From NCBI RefSeq assembly GCF_013523125.1, contig NZ_JAAMQJ010000010.1, forward strand, positions 1-64,000: 64,000 nucleotides of DNA. Reading direction: 5' to 3'. The translations under genes and the position numbers were made by a program. Numbering within the stretch: position 1 is the first letter of the stretch; each line of letters begins with the position of its first letter. Below the pieces are notes generated by a model that was not told the origin of the DNA, did no database searches, and saw only the letters and a list, made by a program, of their open reading frames with translations. Source of the DNA: Pseudomonas entomophila. Lineage in GTDB: Bacteria; Pseudomonadota; Gammaproteobacteria; Pseudomonadales; Pseudomonadaceae. Shown here one piece after another: positions 56,173-64,000 of this stretch.

Positions 56173-59100
56173 ATGGCCAAGCGTTCTCGCCCGGCAGCCT
56201 TCATCGATGACCCGTTGTGGTACAAGGACGCGGTGATCTACCAGCTTCATGTGAAGTCGTTCTTCGATGCCAACAACGATGGCGTCGGCGATTTCGCAGG
56301 TCTGATCAGCAAGCTCGACTACATCGCCAAGCTGGGTGTGAACACCTTGTGGTTGTTGCCGTTCTATCCTTCGCCCCGGCGCGATGACGGCTATGACATC
56401 TCCGAATACAAGGCCGTGCACCCCGACTACGGCACCCTGGCCGACGCCAAGCGCTTCATCGCCGAGGCGCACAAGCGGGGCTTGCGGGTGATCACCGAGC
56501 TGGTAATCAACCATACGTCCGACCAGCACCCCTGGTTCCAGCGGGCGCGGCATGCCAAGCCCGGTAGCAAGGCCCGTGACTTCTATGTCTGGTCGGACAC
56601 TGACCAGAAGTACGACGGCACCCGGATCATCTTCCTCGATACCGAGCATTCCAACTGGACCTGGGACCCGGTCGCGAAGCAGTACTTCTGGCACCGTTTC
56701 TACGCCCACCAGCCGGACCTCAACTTCGACAACCCCCAGGTGCTCAAGGCCGTCCTGGGGGTGATGCGCTTCTGGCTTGACCTGGGCGTCGATGGGCTGC
56801 GCCTGGATGCCATCCCCTACCTGATCGAACGGGACGGCACCAACAATGAGAACCTGCCCGAGACCCATGCGGTGCTCAAGGCGATCCGTGCCGAAATCGA
56901 TGCCAATTACCCTGACCGCATGCTGCTGGCCGAGGCCAACCAATGGCCGGAAGACACGCGTCCGTACTTCGGTGAAGGCGACGGTGACGAATGCCACATG
57001 GCGTTCCACTTCCCGTTGATGCCGCGCATGTACATGGCCCTGGCCATGGAGGACCGCTTCCCGATCACCGACATCCTGCGTCAGACGCCGGCGATTCCAG
57101 CCAACTGCCAGTGGTCGATCTTCCTGCGCAACCACGACGAGTTGACGCTGGAGATGGTGACCGACCGTGAGCGGGACTACCTGTGGAATCATTACGCCGA
57201 AGACCGTCGCGCCCGCATTAATCTGGGCATCCGTCGACGTCTGGCGCCGCTGCTGCAACGTGACCGCCGGCGCATCGAGCTGCTGACCAGCCTGCTGCTG
57301 TCCATGCCCGGCACGCCGACGCTGTACTACGGCGACGAGCTTGGCATGGGCGACAACATCTACCTGGGCGACCGGGATGGCGTGCGCACGCCCATGCAGT
57401 GGTCGTCCGACCGCAATGGTGGGTTCTCGCGTGCCGAGCCGCAGCGCCTGGTACTGCCGCCGGTCATGGATCCGTTGTATGGCTACCAGACCATCAACGT
57501 CGAAGCCCAGGCCCACGATGCGCACTCGCTGCTCAACTGGAACCGTCGGTTGCTGGCGGTCCGCGCGCAGCAGAAGGCCTTTGGCCGTGGCACGCTGACC
57601 CTGCTGTCGCCCAGCAATCGACGCATCCTGGCTTATCTGCGCGAGTACACCGATGCGCAGGGCAACAGCGAGACCATTCTCTGCGTCGCCAACGTCTCAC
57701 GCGCAGCGCAAGCCGCCGAGCTGGACCTGTCGGCCTATGCCGAGCGGGTGCCGGTGGAGATGCTCGGCGGCAGCGCATTCCCACCGATCGGCCAACTGCC
57801 GTTCCTGCTGACCTTGGCGCCTTACGGGTTCTACTGGTTCCTGTTGGCGTCCCGCGAACGCATGCCGCATTGGCATGTCGAACCTGCCGAGGGGTTACCC
57901 GAATTGACCACATTGGTATTGAAAGCCCGCATGGAAGAATTGCTCGACAGCCCCTCCCGAGACGCCCTGCAGGACAGCATCCTGCCCCAGTACCTGCCCA
58001 AGCGCCGCTGGTTCGCCGGCAAGGAAGGACCGCTCGACCAGGTTCGCCTGCGTTATGGCGTGCGCCTGGACACCGCCACCACGCCCGTGCTGCTCAGCGA
58101 GCTCGAAGTCACCAGCAAGGGCACCGTCAGCCATTATCAGCTGCCATTCGGCCTGCTGGCCGAGGACCAGGTGCAAGCCGCACTGCCGCAGCAGCTGGCA
58201 TTGTCACGGGTCCGCCGCAAAGGCCAGGTCGGTCTGATCACCGATGCCTTCGTGCTCGAGCCATTCGTGCGCGCTGTCTTGCAGGCCTGCCAGCACCACA
58301 CGCGTCTGCCCAGCAGTGCGGGCGAATTGCGCTTCGAGTCCACCGAGCAGCTGGCAAGCCTTGGGCTGAACGCCGACAGTTCGGTGCGCTACCTGGGCGC
58401 CGAGCAATCCAACAGTTCGGTGGTGGTCGGCGACAAGCTGGTGCTCAAGCTCATTCGCCGTGTCAACGGCGGCATCCATCCCGAACTGGAAATGAGCGCC
58501 TACCTGACCACGGCGGGCTTCGCCAACATCTCGCCACTGCTGGCCTGGGTCGAGCGGGTGGACGATCAGCAGCCGCACCTGTTGATGATCGCCCAGGGTT
58601 ACCTGAGCAATCAGGGCGATGCCTGGGCATGGACCCAGGACACCCTGGAGCGGGCGATCCGCGACGAGCTCGAGCCTGGCGTCACTGACCAGGAAGGCCG
58701 CGCCAATGCGCTGGCCGAGCTGAAGGACTTCGCGGCGCTGTTCGGTCAAAGGCTGGGCGAGATGCATGCGCACCTAGCGGCGTCTACCGATGACGAAGCC
58801 TTCGCGCCGCGCGTCAGCGACCAGCAGGACAGCGAGCAGTGGGGCTGCCAGATCGCAGCCGAACTCGAACATGCGCTCGACCTGCTTGCCCAGCACCGCG
58901 GGGCACTGGACAGTGACGCGCAGGCCTTGGTCGATGACCTGCAACAGCAGCGCCAAGGGCTGCTGCAGAACGTCCAGGCCCTGGCCGACCAGGCGCAGGG
59001 TGGCCTGCTGATCCGGGTGCATGGCGACTTGCACCTGGGGCAGGTGCTGGTACGCCAGGGCGATGCCTACCTTATCGATTTCGAGGGCGAGCCGTCCCGG

Positions 59101-59481
59101 CCACTGAACGAGCGCCGGGCCAAGCTCAGCCCGTTCAAAGATGTCGGCGGTGTTCTGCGCTCGTTCGACTATGCTGCTGCCATGTTGCTGCGCGGCAGCT
59201 CTGGCGTGGACCTTTCCGAGGCGGCCCAGCAAGCGCGGCAACGGGTCGCCCGGCAGTACCTGCACCATTCACGGCATGCGTTTCTCGAGGCCTACAGCCA
59301 AGCCACCGCCGCGCTGCCCCATGCCTGGACACAGGGCAGTGGCGAGCGCGCGGCGCTGGACCTGTTCACCTTGGAGAAGGCGGCCTACGAAATCACTTAC
59401 GAAGCCGAAAACCGGCCAAGCTGGCTGGCTGTGCCCTTGCACGGCTTGCATGGACTGATCAGTACCTGGGGAGAGTCATAA
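56173..59481 (+). CDS. treS: Trehalose synthase - maltokinase fusion
   Basis: An 1102-residue bifunctional protein. Residues about 1-560 are a GH13 trehalose synthase with nucleophile Asp212 (GLRLDAIPY), acid/base Glu254 (LLAEAN) and Asp322 (LRNHDELT), which interconverts maltose and trehalose. Residues about 590-1100 are a maltokinase (Pep2/Mak-like), with KRRWFAGKEG at its N-terminus and the kinase-fold motifs VHGDLHLGQVLV and YLIDFEGEP. The product maltose-1-phosphate is the GlgE substrate. It is followed without gap by glgB. Confidence 0.94.
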   Translation: MAKRSRPAAFIDDPLWYKDAVIYQLHVKSFFDANNDGVGDFAGLISKLDYIAKLGVNTLWLLPFYPSPRRDDGYDISEYKAVHPDYGTLADAKRFIAEAHKRGLRVITELVINHTSDQHPWFQRARHAKPGSKARDFYVWSDTDQKYDGTRIIFLDTEHSNWTWDPVAKQYFWHRFYAHQPDLNFDNPQVLKAVLGVMRFWLDLGVDGLRLDAIPYLIERDGTNNENLPETHAVLKAIRAEIDANYPDRMLLAEANQWPEDTRPYFGEGDGDECHMAFHFPLMPRMYMALAMEDRFPITDILRQTPAIPANCQWSIFLRNHDELTLEMVTDRERDYLWNHYAEDRRARINLGIRRRLAPLLQRDRRRIELLTSLLLSMPGTPTLYYGDELGMGDNIYLGDRDGVRTPMQWSSDRNGGFSRAEPQRLVLPPVMDPLYGYQTINVEAQAHDAHSLLNWNRRLLAVRAQQKAFGRGTLTLLSPSNRRILAYLREYTDAQGNSETILCVANVSRAAQAAELDLSAYAERVPVEMLGGSAFPPIGQLPFLLTLAPYGFYWFLLASRERMPHWHVEPAEGLPELTTLVLKARMEELLDSPSRDALQDSILPQYLPKRRWFAGKEGPLDQVRLRYGVRLDTATTPVLLSELEVTSKGTVSHYQLPFGLLAEDQVQAALPQQLALSRVRRKGQVGLITDAFVLEPFVRAVLQACQHHTRLPSSAGELRFESTEQLASLGLNADSSVRYLGAEQSNSSVVVGDKLVLKLIRRVNGGIHPELEMSAYLTTAGFANISPLLAWVERVDDQQPHLLMIAQGYLSNQGDAWAWTQDTLERAIRDELEPGVTDQEGRANALAELKDFAALFGQRLGEMHAHLAASTDDEAFAPRVSDQQDSEQWGCQIAAELEHALDLLAQHRGALDSDAQALVDDLQQQRQGLLQNVQALADQAQGGLLIRVHGDLHLGQVLVRQGDAYLIDFEGEPSRPLNERRAKLSPFKDVGGVLRSFDYAAAMLLRGSSGVDLSEAAQQARQRVARQYLHHSRHAFLEAYSQATAALPHAWTQGSGERAALDLFTLEKAAYEITYEAENRPSWLAVPLHGLHGLISTWGES

Positions 59482-61692
59482 ATGAATGCAAGCACGCGTG
59501 ACAACGGCGGCCTCGAGCGACGGGACCTCGACGCCCTGGCTCGCGCCGAGCACGCCGACCCGTTCGCGGTATTGGGGCCACACGGCGATGGCGCAGGCGG
59601 CACCTGGGTGCGCGCCTATCTGCCCAACGCACTCAGGGCACAGGTCATCGCACGCGAGGACGGTCGCGTCCTGGCAGACATGCACCAGGCTTCGCTGCCG
59701 GGCCTGTTCTTCGCCCACCTGGCGCACGCGATGGCGTATCAATTGCGCATCGTCTGGGCCAGTGGCGAGCAGGTGACCGAAGACCCTTACAGCTTCGGTC
59801 CGCAGCTGGGCGAAATGGACATGCACCTGTTCGCCGAGGGTAACCATCGCGACCTGGCCAGCCGCTTCGGTGCGCAGCCCATCCAGGTCGACGGCGTGGA
59901 CGGCGTCTGCTTCTCGGTCTGGGCGCCCAATGCCCGGCGTGTGTCGGTGGTCGGCGACTTCAACAGCTGGGACGGTCGCCGCCACCCTATGCGCATTCGT
60001 CACGAGGCCGGCGTCTGGGAGCTGTTCATCCCACGGCTGGGTGTGGGCGAAGCCTACAAGTTCGAAGTGCTCGGCAAGGACGGTGTCCTGCCGCTGAAGG
60101 CCGACCCCTTGGCGCGTGCCACCGAGTTGCCACCCAGTACGTCGTCCAAGGTCGCCGGACCGCTGGGCCACGCGTGGCAGGACCAAGCGTGGATGGAGCA
60201 GCGTGCTCAGCGGCACGGGCTCGATCAGCCGCTGTCGATCTACGAGCTGCATGCCGGCTCCTGGCGCTGCAAGCTGGACGAGGCGGGCGAGGTGGCCGGC
60301 TTCTACAACTGGCGTGAACTGGCGGACAGCCTGGTGCCTTACGTCAAGGAGCTGGGCTTCACCCACATCGAACTGTTGCCGATCATGGAGCACCCCTTCG
60401 GCGGCTCCTGGGGCTACCAGCCGCTGTCGATGTTCGCCCCGACCTCGCGTTACGGCTCGCCCGAAGACTTCGCAGCCTTCATCGACGCCTGCCACCAGGC
60501 CGAGATCGGCGTACTGCTCGACTGGGTGCCAGCGCATTTCCCCACCGATGAGCACGGGCTGGCCCGCTTCGATGGCACCGCTCTGTACGAGTACCAGAAC
60601 CCGTTCGAAGGGTATCACCAGGACTGGAACACGCTCATCTACAACCTGGGGCGCAATGAGGTCCGTGGGTTCATGGTGGCCTCGGCGCTGCACTGGCTCA
60701 AGCACTTCCACATCGACGGTCTGCGGGTCGATGCCGTGGCCTCGATGCTATACCGCGACTACTCGCGCAAGCATGGCGAATGGATACCGAACCGTTACGG
60801 TGGTCGCGAGAACCTCGAGGCGATCGACTTCCTGCGTCACCTCAACGGGATCGCCGCCTACGAGGCGCCAGGCGCGCTGATCATTGCCGAAGAGTCCACC
60901 GCTTGGCCGGGTGTCAGCGCCCCGACCCAGGAGGGCGGCCTGGGCTTCTCGTACAAGTGGAACATGGGCTGGATGCACGATTCGCTGCATTACATCCAGA
61001 ACGATTCGATCTACCGCCCTTACCACCACAACGAACTGAGTTTCAGCCTGCACTATGCATTCTCCGAACACTTCGTGTTGCCGATTTCCCACGATGAGGT
61101 GGTGCACGGCAAGCACTCGTTGATCGACAAGATGCCGGGGGATCGCTGGCAGAAGTTCGCCAACCTGCGGGCCTATCTCGCCTACATGTGGACCCATCCT
61201 GGCAAGAAGCTGCTGTTCATGGGGTGCGAGTTCGGGCAGTGGCGCGAATGGAACCACGATAACCAGCTGGACTGGTACCTGCTGCAGCAGTCCGACCATC
61301 AGGGGGTGAAAAGCCTGGTGAGCGACCTGAACCGTCTGTATCGCGAGTTGCCAGCGCTGCACGAGCAGGACGGCAGACCTCAAGGCTTCCAGTGGCTGGT
61401 GGGGGACGATGCGCGCAACAGCGTATTCGCCTGGCTGCGCTGGAGCCGCGAAGGCGAGCCGGTGCTGGTGGTGGCCAACTTCACGCCGGTGCCGCGCGAG
61501 GGGTATCGCATCGGAGTGCCGTTTGGCGAGCAGTGGCAGGAAGTGCTCAACAGCGACGCCGAAGGGTATGCCGGCTCCAATATCGGTAACTTCGGTACGG
61601 TAGGCAGCGAGCCTGTGCCTGCCCATGGCCAGCCGTTGTCGCTGACTTTGCAGCTACCACCCTTGGGCGTGCTGATCATGAAGCCTGCCTGA
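59482..61692 (+). CDS. glgB: 1,4-alpha-glucan branching enzyme
   Basis: A 736-residue GH13/GH57-independent branching enzyme: an N-terminal CBM48 pair ([10 protein letters not shown], then [20 protein letters not shown]), a catalytic barrel with [13 protein letters not shown] (nucleophile Asp), IIAEEST (Glu) and [12 protein letters not shown] (Asp), and a C-terminal beta domain. It introduces alpha-1,6 branches into the glucan made by GlgE. ATG 59482 directly abuts the treS stop codon. Confidence 0.95.
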   Translation: MNASTRDNGGLERRDLDALARAEHADPFAVLGPHGDGAGGTWVRAYLPNALRAQVIAREDGRVLADMHQASLPGLFFAHLAHAMAYQLRIVWASGEQVTEDPYSFGPQLGEMDMHLFAEGNHRDLASRFGAQPIQVDGVDGVCFSVWAPNARRVSVVGDFNSWDGRRHPMRIRHEAGVWELFIPRLGVGEAYKFEVLGKDGVLPLKADPLARATELPPSTSSKVAGPLGHAWQDQAWMEQRAQRHGLDQPLSIYELHAGSWRCKLDEAGEVAGFYNWRELADSLVPYVKELGFTHIELLPIMEHPFGGSWGYQPLSMFAPTSRYGSPEDFAAFIDACHQAEIGVLLDWVPAHFPTDEHGLARFDGTALYEYQNPFEGYHQDWNTLIYNLGRNEVRGFMVASALHWLKHFHIDGLRVDAVASMLYRDYSRKHGEWIPNRYGGRENLEAIDFLRHLNGIAAYEAPGALIIAEESTAWPGVSAPTQEGGLGFSYKWNMGWMHDSLHYIQNDSIYRPYHHNELSFSLHYAFSEHFVLPISHDEVVHGKHSLIDKMPGDRWQKFANLRAYLAYMWTHPGKKLLFMGCEFGQWREWNHDNQLDWYLLQQSDHQGVKSLVSDLNRLYRELPALHEQDGRPQGFQWLVGDDARNSVFAWLRWSREGEPVLVVANFTPVPREGYRIGVPFGEQWQEVLNSDAEGYAGSNIGNFGTVGSEPVPAHGQPLSLTLQLPPLGVLIMKPA

Positions 61693-61754
61693 CGCAGGCA
61701 GGGAAGGGGGCCTGATGAAGGCTGGCCTTCCAGGCGTTCGGTACAGCGGCTGGG

Positions 61755-62762
61755 TCACTCGCCCAGCCGTTGCTCCCGCGACGGGGGATAACCGAAGTAC
61801 GCCGCATAGCACTTGCTGAAGTGCGATACCGACACGAACCCGCAGGCCACCGCCACCTCCATTACCGACAGGTCCGAATACTGCAGCAGCCTGCGGCTCT
61901 TGGTGATGCGCAGCTCCATGTAGTAGCGCCGTGGCGAAGTGCCCAGTTGCGCCTGGAACAAGCGGTCGATCTGCCGCCGCGAGCGCCCGCTGTAGGCCGC
62001 CAGCTGGTCGAGGCTGAGCGTCTCTTCGAGGTTGTTTTCCATCAGCTCGACAATGGTGCGCAGGTGCAGGCTCATGGACTTTTTCGCCCCTGGCCCGACC
62101 TGGCGATACCGCGCACCGGAAAACGACAGAATTTCTTCCACGCCCTCGGCCAGTCCATCGCCGTGCAGACGGCGCACCAGGCTGAGCATCATTTCCATGG
62201 CGCCATTGGGGCTGGCGGCGGTCAACCGGTCGCGGTCCAGCGTGAAGCTGGCCGGGGTGATGCGTGTCTGCGGGCTGCGCTCGGCGAGGCTGGCCCGCTG
62301 CTCGGGGTGCACGCTGCAACCGTAGTCGGCCAGTACACCGGCCCGGCCGAGGAACCAGGCCCCGTTCCACAGCCCGCCCAGGTGCAGGCCATGGGCGTCA
62401 CAGTCCACCAGCAGACGGTCCAGCTCGGGGTACTTCAAGGGAGTGCGCAGACCGCCGCAGACGATCAGCAAATCCAGGTCCCGCAGGGCGCGCGGCTCCA
62501 GCTCGGCAGCGATCAGTTCCAGGCCCAGGTCGCTCAAGACACGCTCGCCGTCCAATGACAGCGGCGAGAAGCGAAAGCTGTCGGTGCGCAACAGGTTGGC
62601 CGTGACCAGGACGTCCATGGCCACCGTGAAGCTGGCCATGGAAAAATGTTCCAGCAGGACGAAGCCCACGCCATAGGACGGCGTGACATCGGCAGCGGTC
62701 GGCTTGAGCCTGACCATGTTGGTGGTGCTGGCTTTCTTGCTGAACTGGCGAATGGTGGGCAC
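61755..62762 (-). CDS. GlxA-family (DJ-1/PfpI + AraC) transcriptional regulator
   Basis: A 335-residue regulator. The N-terminal part is a DJ-1/PfpI-like domain (VGFVLLEHFSMASFTVAMDV, LIVCGGLRTP) with the nucleophile cysteine region not conserved; the C-terminal part is an AraC helix-turn-helix pair (LDQLAAYSGRSRRQIDRLF, VAVACGFVSVSHFSKCYAAY). Relatives include regulators of amino-acid and quaternary-amine catabolism. I use GTG 62762 (PTIRQFSKKAS), which has GGGAG upstream; an in-frame ATG 20 codons earlier lacks one. The target is unknown. It is convergent with glgB. Confidence 0.85.
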   Translation of the reverse strand: MPTIRQFSKKASTTNMVRLKPTAADVTPSYGVGFVLLEHFSMASFTVAMDVLVTANLLRTDSFRFSPLSLDGERVLSDLGLELIAAELEPRALRDLDLLIVCGGLRTPLKYPELDRLLVDCDAHGLHLGGLWNGAWFLGRAGVLADYGCSVHPEQRASLAERSPQTRITPASFTLDRDRLTAASPNGAMEMMLSLVRRLHGDGLAEGVEEILSFSGARYRQVGPGAKKSMSLHLRTIVELMENNLEETLSLDQLAAYSGRSRRQIDRLFQAQLGTSPRRYYMELRITKSRRLLQYSDLSVMEVAVACGFVSVSHFSKCYAAYFGYPPSREQRLGE

Positions 62763-62938
62763 TGCGGGCTCCCGGGTCAGGCTGGCGCCGATGAGTGTGC
62801 TCGCCGGTCTTGGGAAAGACAACCGGGCGCTGCGTCAGGCACGTGTCTGGGGGCGACCGTGGCAGACGTCATGTCGCACGCGCCGACAGCGCGGTTCGGT
62901 TATCCTGTTGGCCTTCGTGACGTGCTGGAGTCTCTTTC

Positions 62939-63412
62939 TTGAAACGGTTGCCACTGCTGTTGATGTGCCTGTTGCCGGGCCTGGCCCATGCCCTGGAGCC
63001 CGGAGACCGTCTGGCCCCCTGGACGCTGCTCGATCAGCACGAGCAGCCCTACAGCCTGACGCCGGAGACGCGCCTGCTGCTGGTGGCCCGCGACATGGAA
63101 GGCGCCAAGCTGGTCAAGGCGGCGTTGGCCGGGCAGCCGGCGGGTTATCTGGAGGCCCGAAGCGCTGTCTTCGTGGCCGACATCGAACGGATGCCCGCCG
63201 TGATCAGTACGCTGTTCGCCATCCCTGCCATGCGGGACTACACCTACCGGGTCATGCTCGATCGCCAGGGCCGGGTGGTCGAGCGCTACGAAGTGCCTGA
63301 TGCCAGCGTGCGACTCATGCGCCTGGAGCACGGCACGCTGGTGGCGCAAGACACCTACGTCGAGGCGCAAGCCTTGAAGCGGGCGCTGGACGCCAGCCCG
63401 GCATCTCCCTGA
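62939..63412 (+). CDS. Exported thioredoxin-fold-like protein, unknown function
   Basis: A 157-residue protein with a signal peptide (KRLPLLLMCLLPGLAHA) and a short fold resembling thioredoxin/peroxiredoxin-like proteins (LAPWTLLDQHEQPYSLT, then RLLLVARDMEGAKLV and YRVMLDRQGRVVERYEVP), but without a CxxC pair. Orthologues in Pseudomonas are often mis-labelled FAD/FMN-containing dehydrogenase; I see no flavin-binding motif. The start is TTG 62939, the only codon placing the signal peptide correctly. Confidence 0.7.
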   Translation: MKRLPLLLMCLLPGLAHALEPGDRLAPWTLLDQHEQPYSLTPETRLLLVARDMEGAKLVKAALAGQPAGYLEARSAVFVADIERMPAVISTLFAIPAMRDYTYRVMLDRQGRVVERYEVPDASVRLMRLEHGTLVAQDTYVEAQALKRALDASPASP

Positions 63413-63626
63413 GCCGGGACGGGTCGAAGCCTGCATCTCAGCGCCTGGTTAGCAATAAAATGTTACTGATTCAAGGGCTGCGACAACAGGCCGCACGCCG
63501 TATTTCAAGGGCTTGAGACCAATGGCCCGTCGTCAGGTGGAAGCGCACCCCAGGCCATGCCAGAATGCGCCCGTCGTCGCCCGGCCCTGCCCGAGGGCCG
63601 GCACCTTCCCTGTAAAGGATGGTTCC

Positions 63627-64000
63627 ATGAATGATCTGTTGACCCGGCGCACGCTCGTCGCCGGGATGGGCGTACTGGGCCTTGGCCTGCTCGCCGGGTG
63701 CAGCCCGGCCCGTGGCTTGGAGTTCAAGTACGGCAAGAACATGAGCAACGAAATCCTCGGTCGCTCGTTCCGCCTGAAGGACACCGAGGGCAACGTACGC
63801 ACCCTGTCCAGCTTCTATGGCTCGATGCCGATGATCTTCTTCGGCTTCACCCAGTGCCCGGCGGTCTGCCCGACCACTCTGGCGCGCGCGGTGCAGATCA
63901 AGAAGCTGATGGGCCGTGACGCCGGTTTCCTCCAGGTGGTGTTCATCACCCTGGACCCGGAACGCGACACGCCCGAGGTGCTCGACGCCTATGTCAAGGC
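63627..64000 (+). CDS. SCO1/SenC copper-binding protein (3' end cut off)
   Basis: The first 124 codons of a SCO-family protein. It has a lipoprotein-like signal (VLGLGLLAGC) and the copper-binding motif FTQCPAVCPTT, followed by VVFITLDPERDTPEVL. SCO proteins deliver copper to the CuA site of cytochrome oxidase or act in thiol redox control. The gene continues past the window; the last conserved His cannot be seen. Confidence 0.9.
   Translation, partial: MNDLLTRRTLVAGMGVLGLGLLAGCSPARGLEFKYGKNMSNEILGRSFRLKDTEGNVRTLSSFYGSMPMIFFGFTQCPAVCPTTLARAVQIKKLMGRDAGFLQVVFITLDPERDTPEVLDAYVK

Noticed and set aside
61683..61699. GCCTGC/GCAGGC hairpin at the glgB stop codon as terminator
   Set aside because: The stem is only 6 bp, overlaps the stop codon and has no U tract.

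Overview
The window is a high-GC stretch (roughly 62-65% by eye) of a Pseudomonas chromosome, most likely the P. putida group. I base this on TamA/TamB, PvdQ, PagL, a PrrF-type Fur-regulated sRNA, the liu leucine-catabolism genes, the GlgE-TreS-GlgB block and REP elements of the form GGGAGCGGGCTTGCCCGCG. No database was searched; identities come from recognised motifs and remembered family sequences.

Layout. 0-8 kb: XRE-cupin regulator, exonuclease III, a GNAT acetyltransferase and the overlapping tamA-tamB pair. 8-13 kb: an orphan Mor-like activator, a Fur-like winged-helix protein, the acylase PvdQ, a very acidic small protein and the lipid A deacylase PagL. 13.1-18.4 kb: an eroded phage-derived strip ending at a tRNA-Leu(UAA) gene. 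It holds a 5'-truncated tail fibre, a frameshifted P5-type protein, Rz/Rz1 spanins (a second spanin relic lies further on) and several short frameshifted frames, with a KGG-repeat stress protein and an iron-permease-family membrane protein between them. 18.4-26.1 kb: an overlapping sensor kinase - double KaiC-like ATPase - receiver operon, csrA, topoisomerase IB, and modABC behind a ModE-like palindrome. 26-33 kb: small envelope proteins, a LysE exporter with a divergent LysR regulator, an M14 carboxypeptidase, a sigma-region-4/FecR-like fusion downstream of a PrrF sRNA with its Fur box, and an S24-type repressor that has lost its catalytic residues. 33-40.6 kb: liuABCD (isovaleryl-CoA dehydrogenase, methylcrotonyl-CoA carboxylase, methylglutaconyl-CoA hydratase), divergent from an acyl-CoA synthetase across two LiuR-like operators.

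40.9-53.6 kb is the most unusual part. It is a 13-kb type I secretion island: an HlyB-like ABC exporter, two paralogous membrane-anchored proteins of unknown function, an 1819-residue RTX protein with an embedded kexin/subtilisin-like protease and P domain, a second HlyB-like exporter with an altered Walker A motif, and an HlyD adaptor. No TolC and no acyltransferase lie nearby. The two-ATPase arrangement recalls the RtxB/RtxE exporters of MARTX toxins, but the cargo is a protease-bearing RTX protein. The DNA of the second small gene and the toxin's first ~450 bases is AT-richer than the rest.

53.7-61.7 kb: the GlgE pathway (GlgE, a TreS-maltokinase fusion, GlgB), which turns trehalose into branched alpha-glucan. 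61.7-64 kb: a GlxA-type regulator, a periplasmic thioredoxin-fold-like protein and the start of a SCO1/SenC gene cut by the window end.
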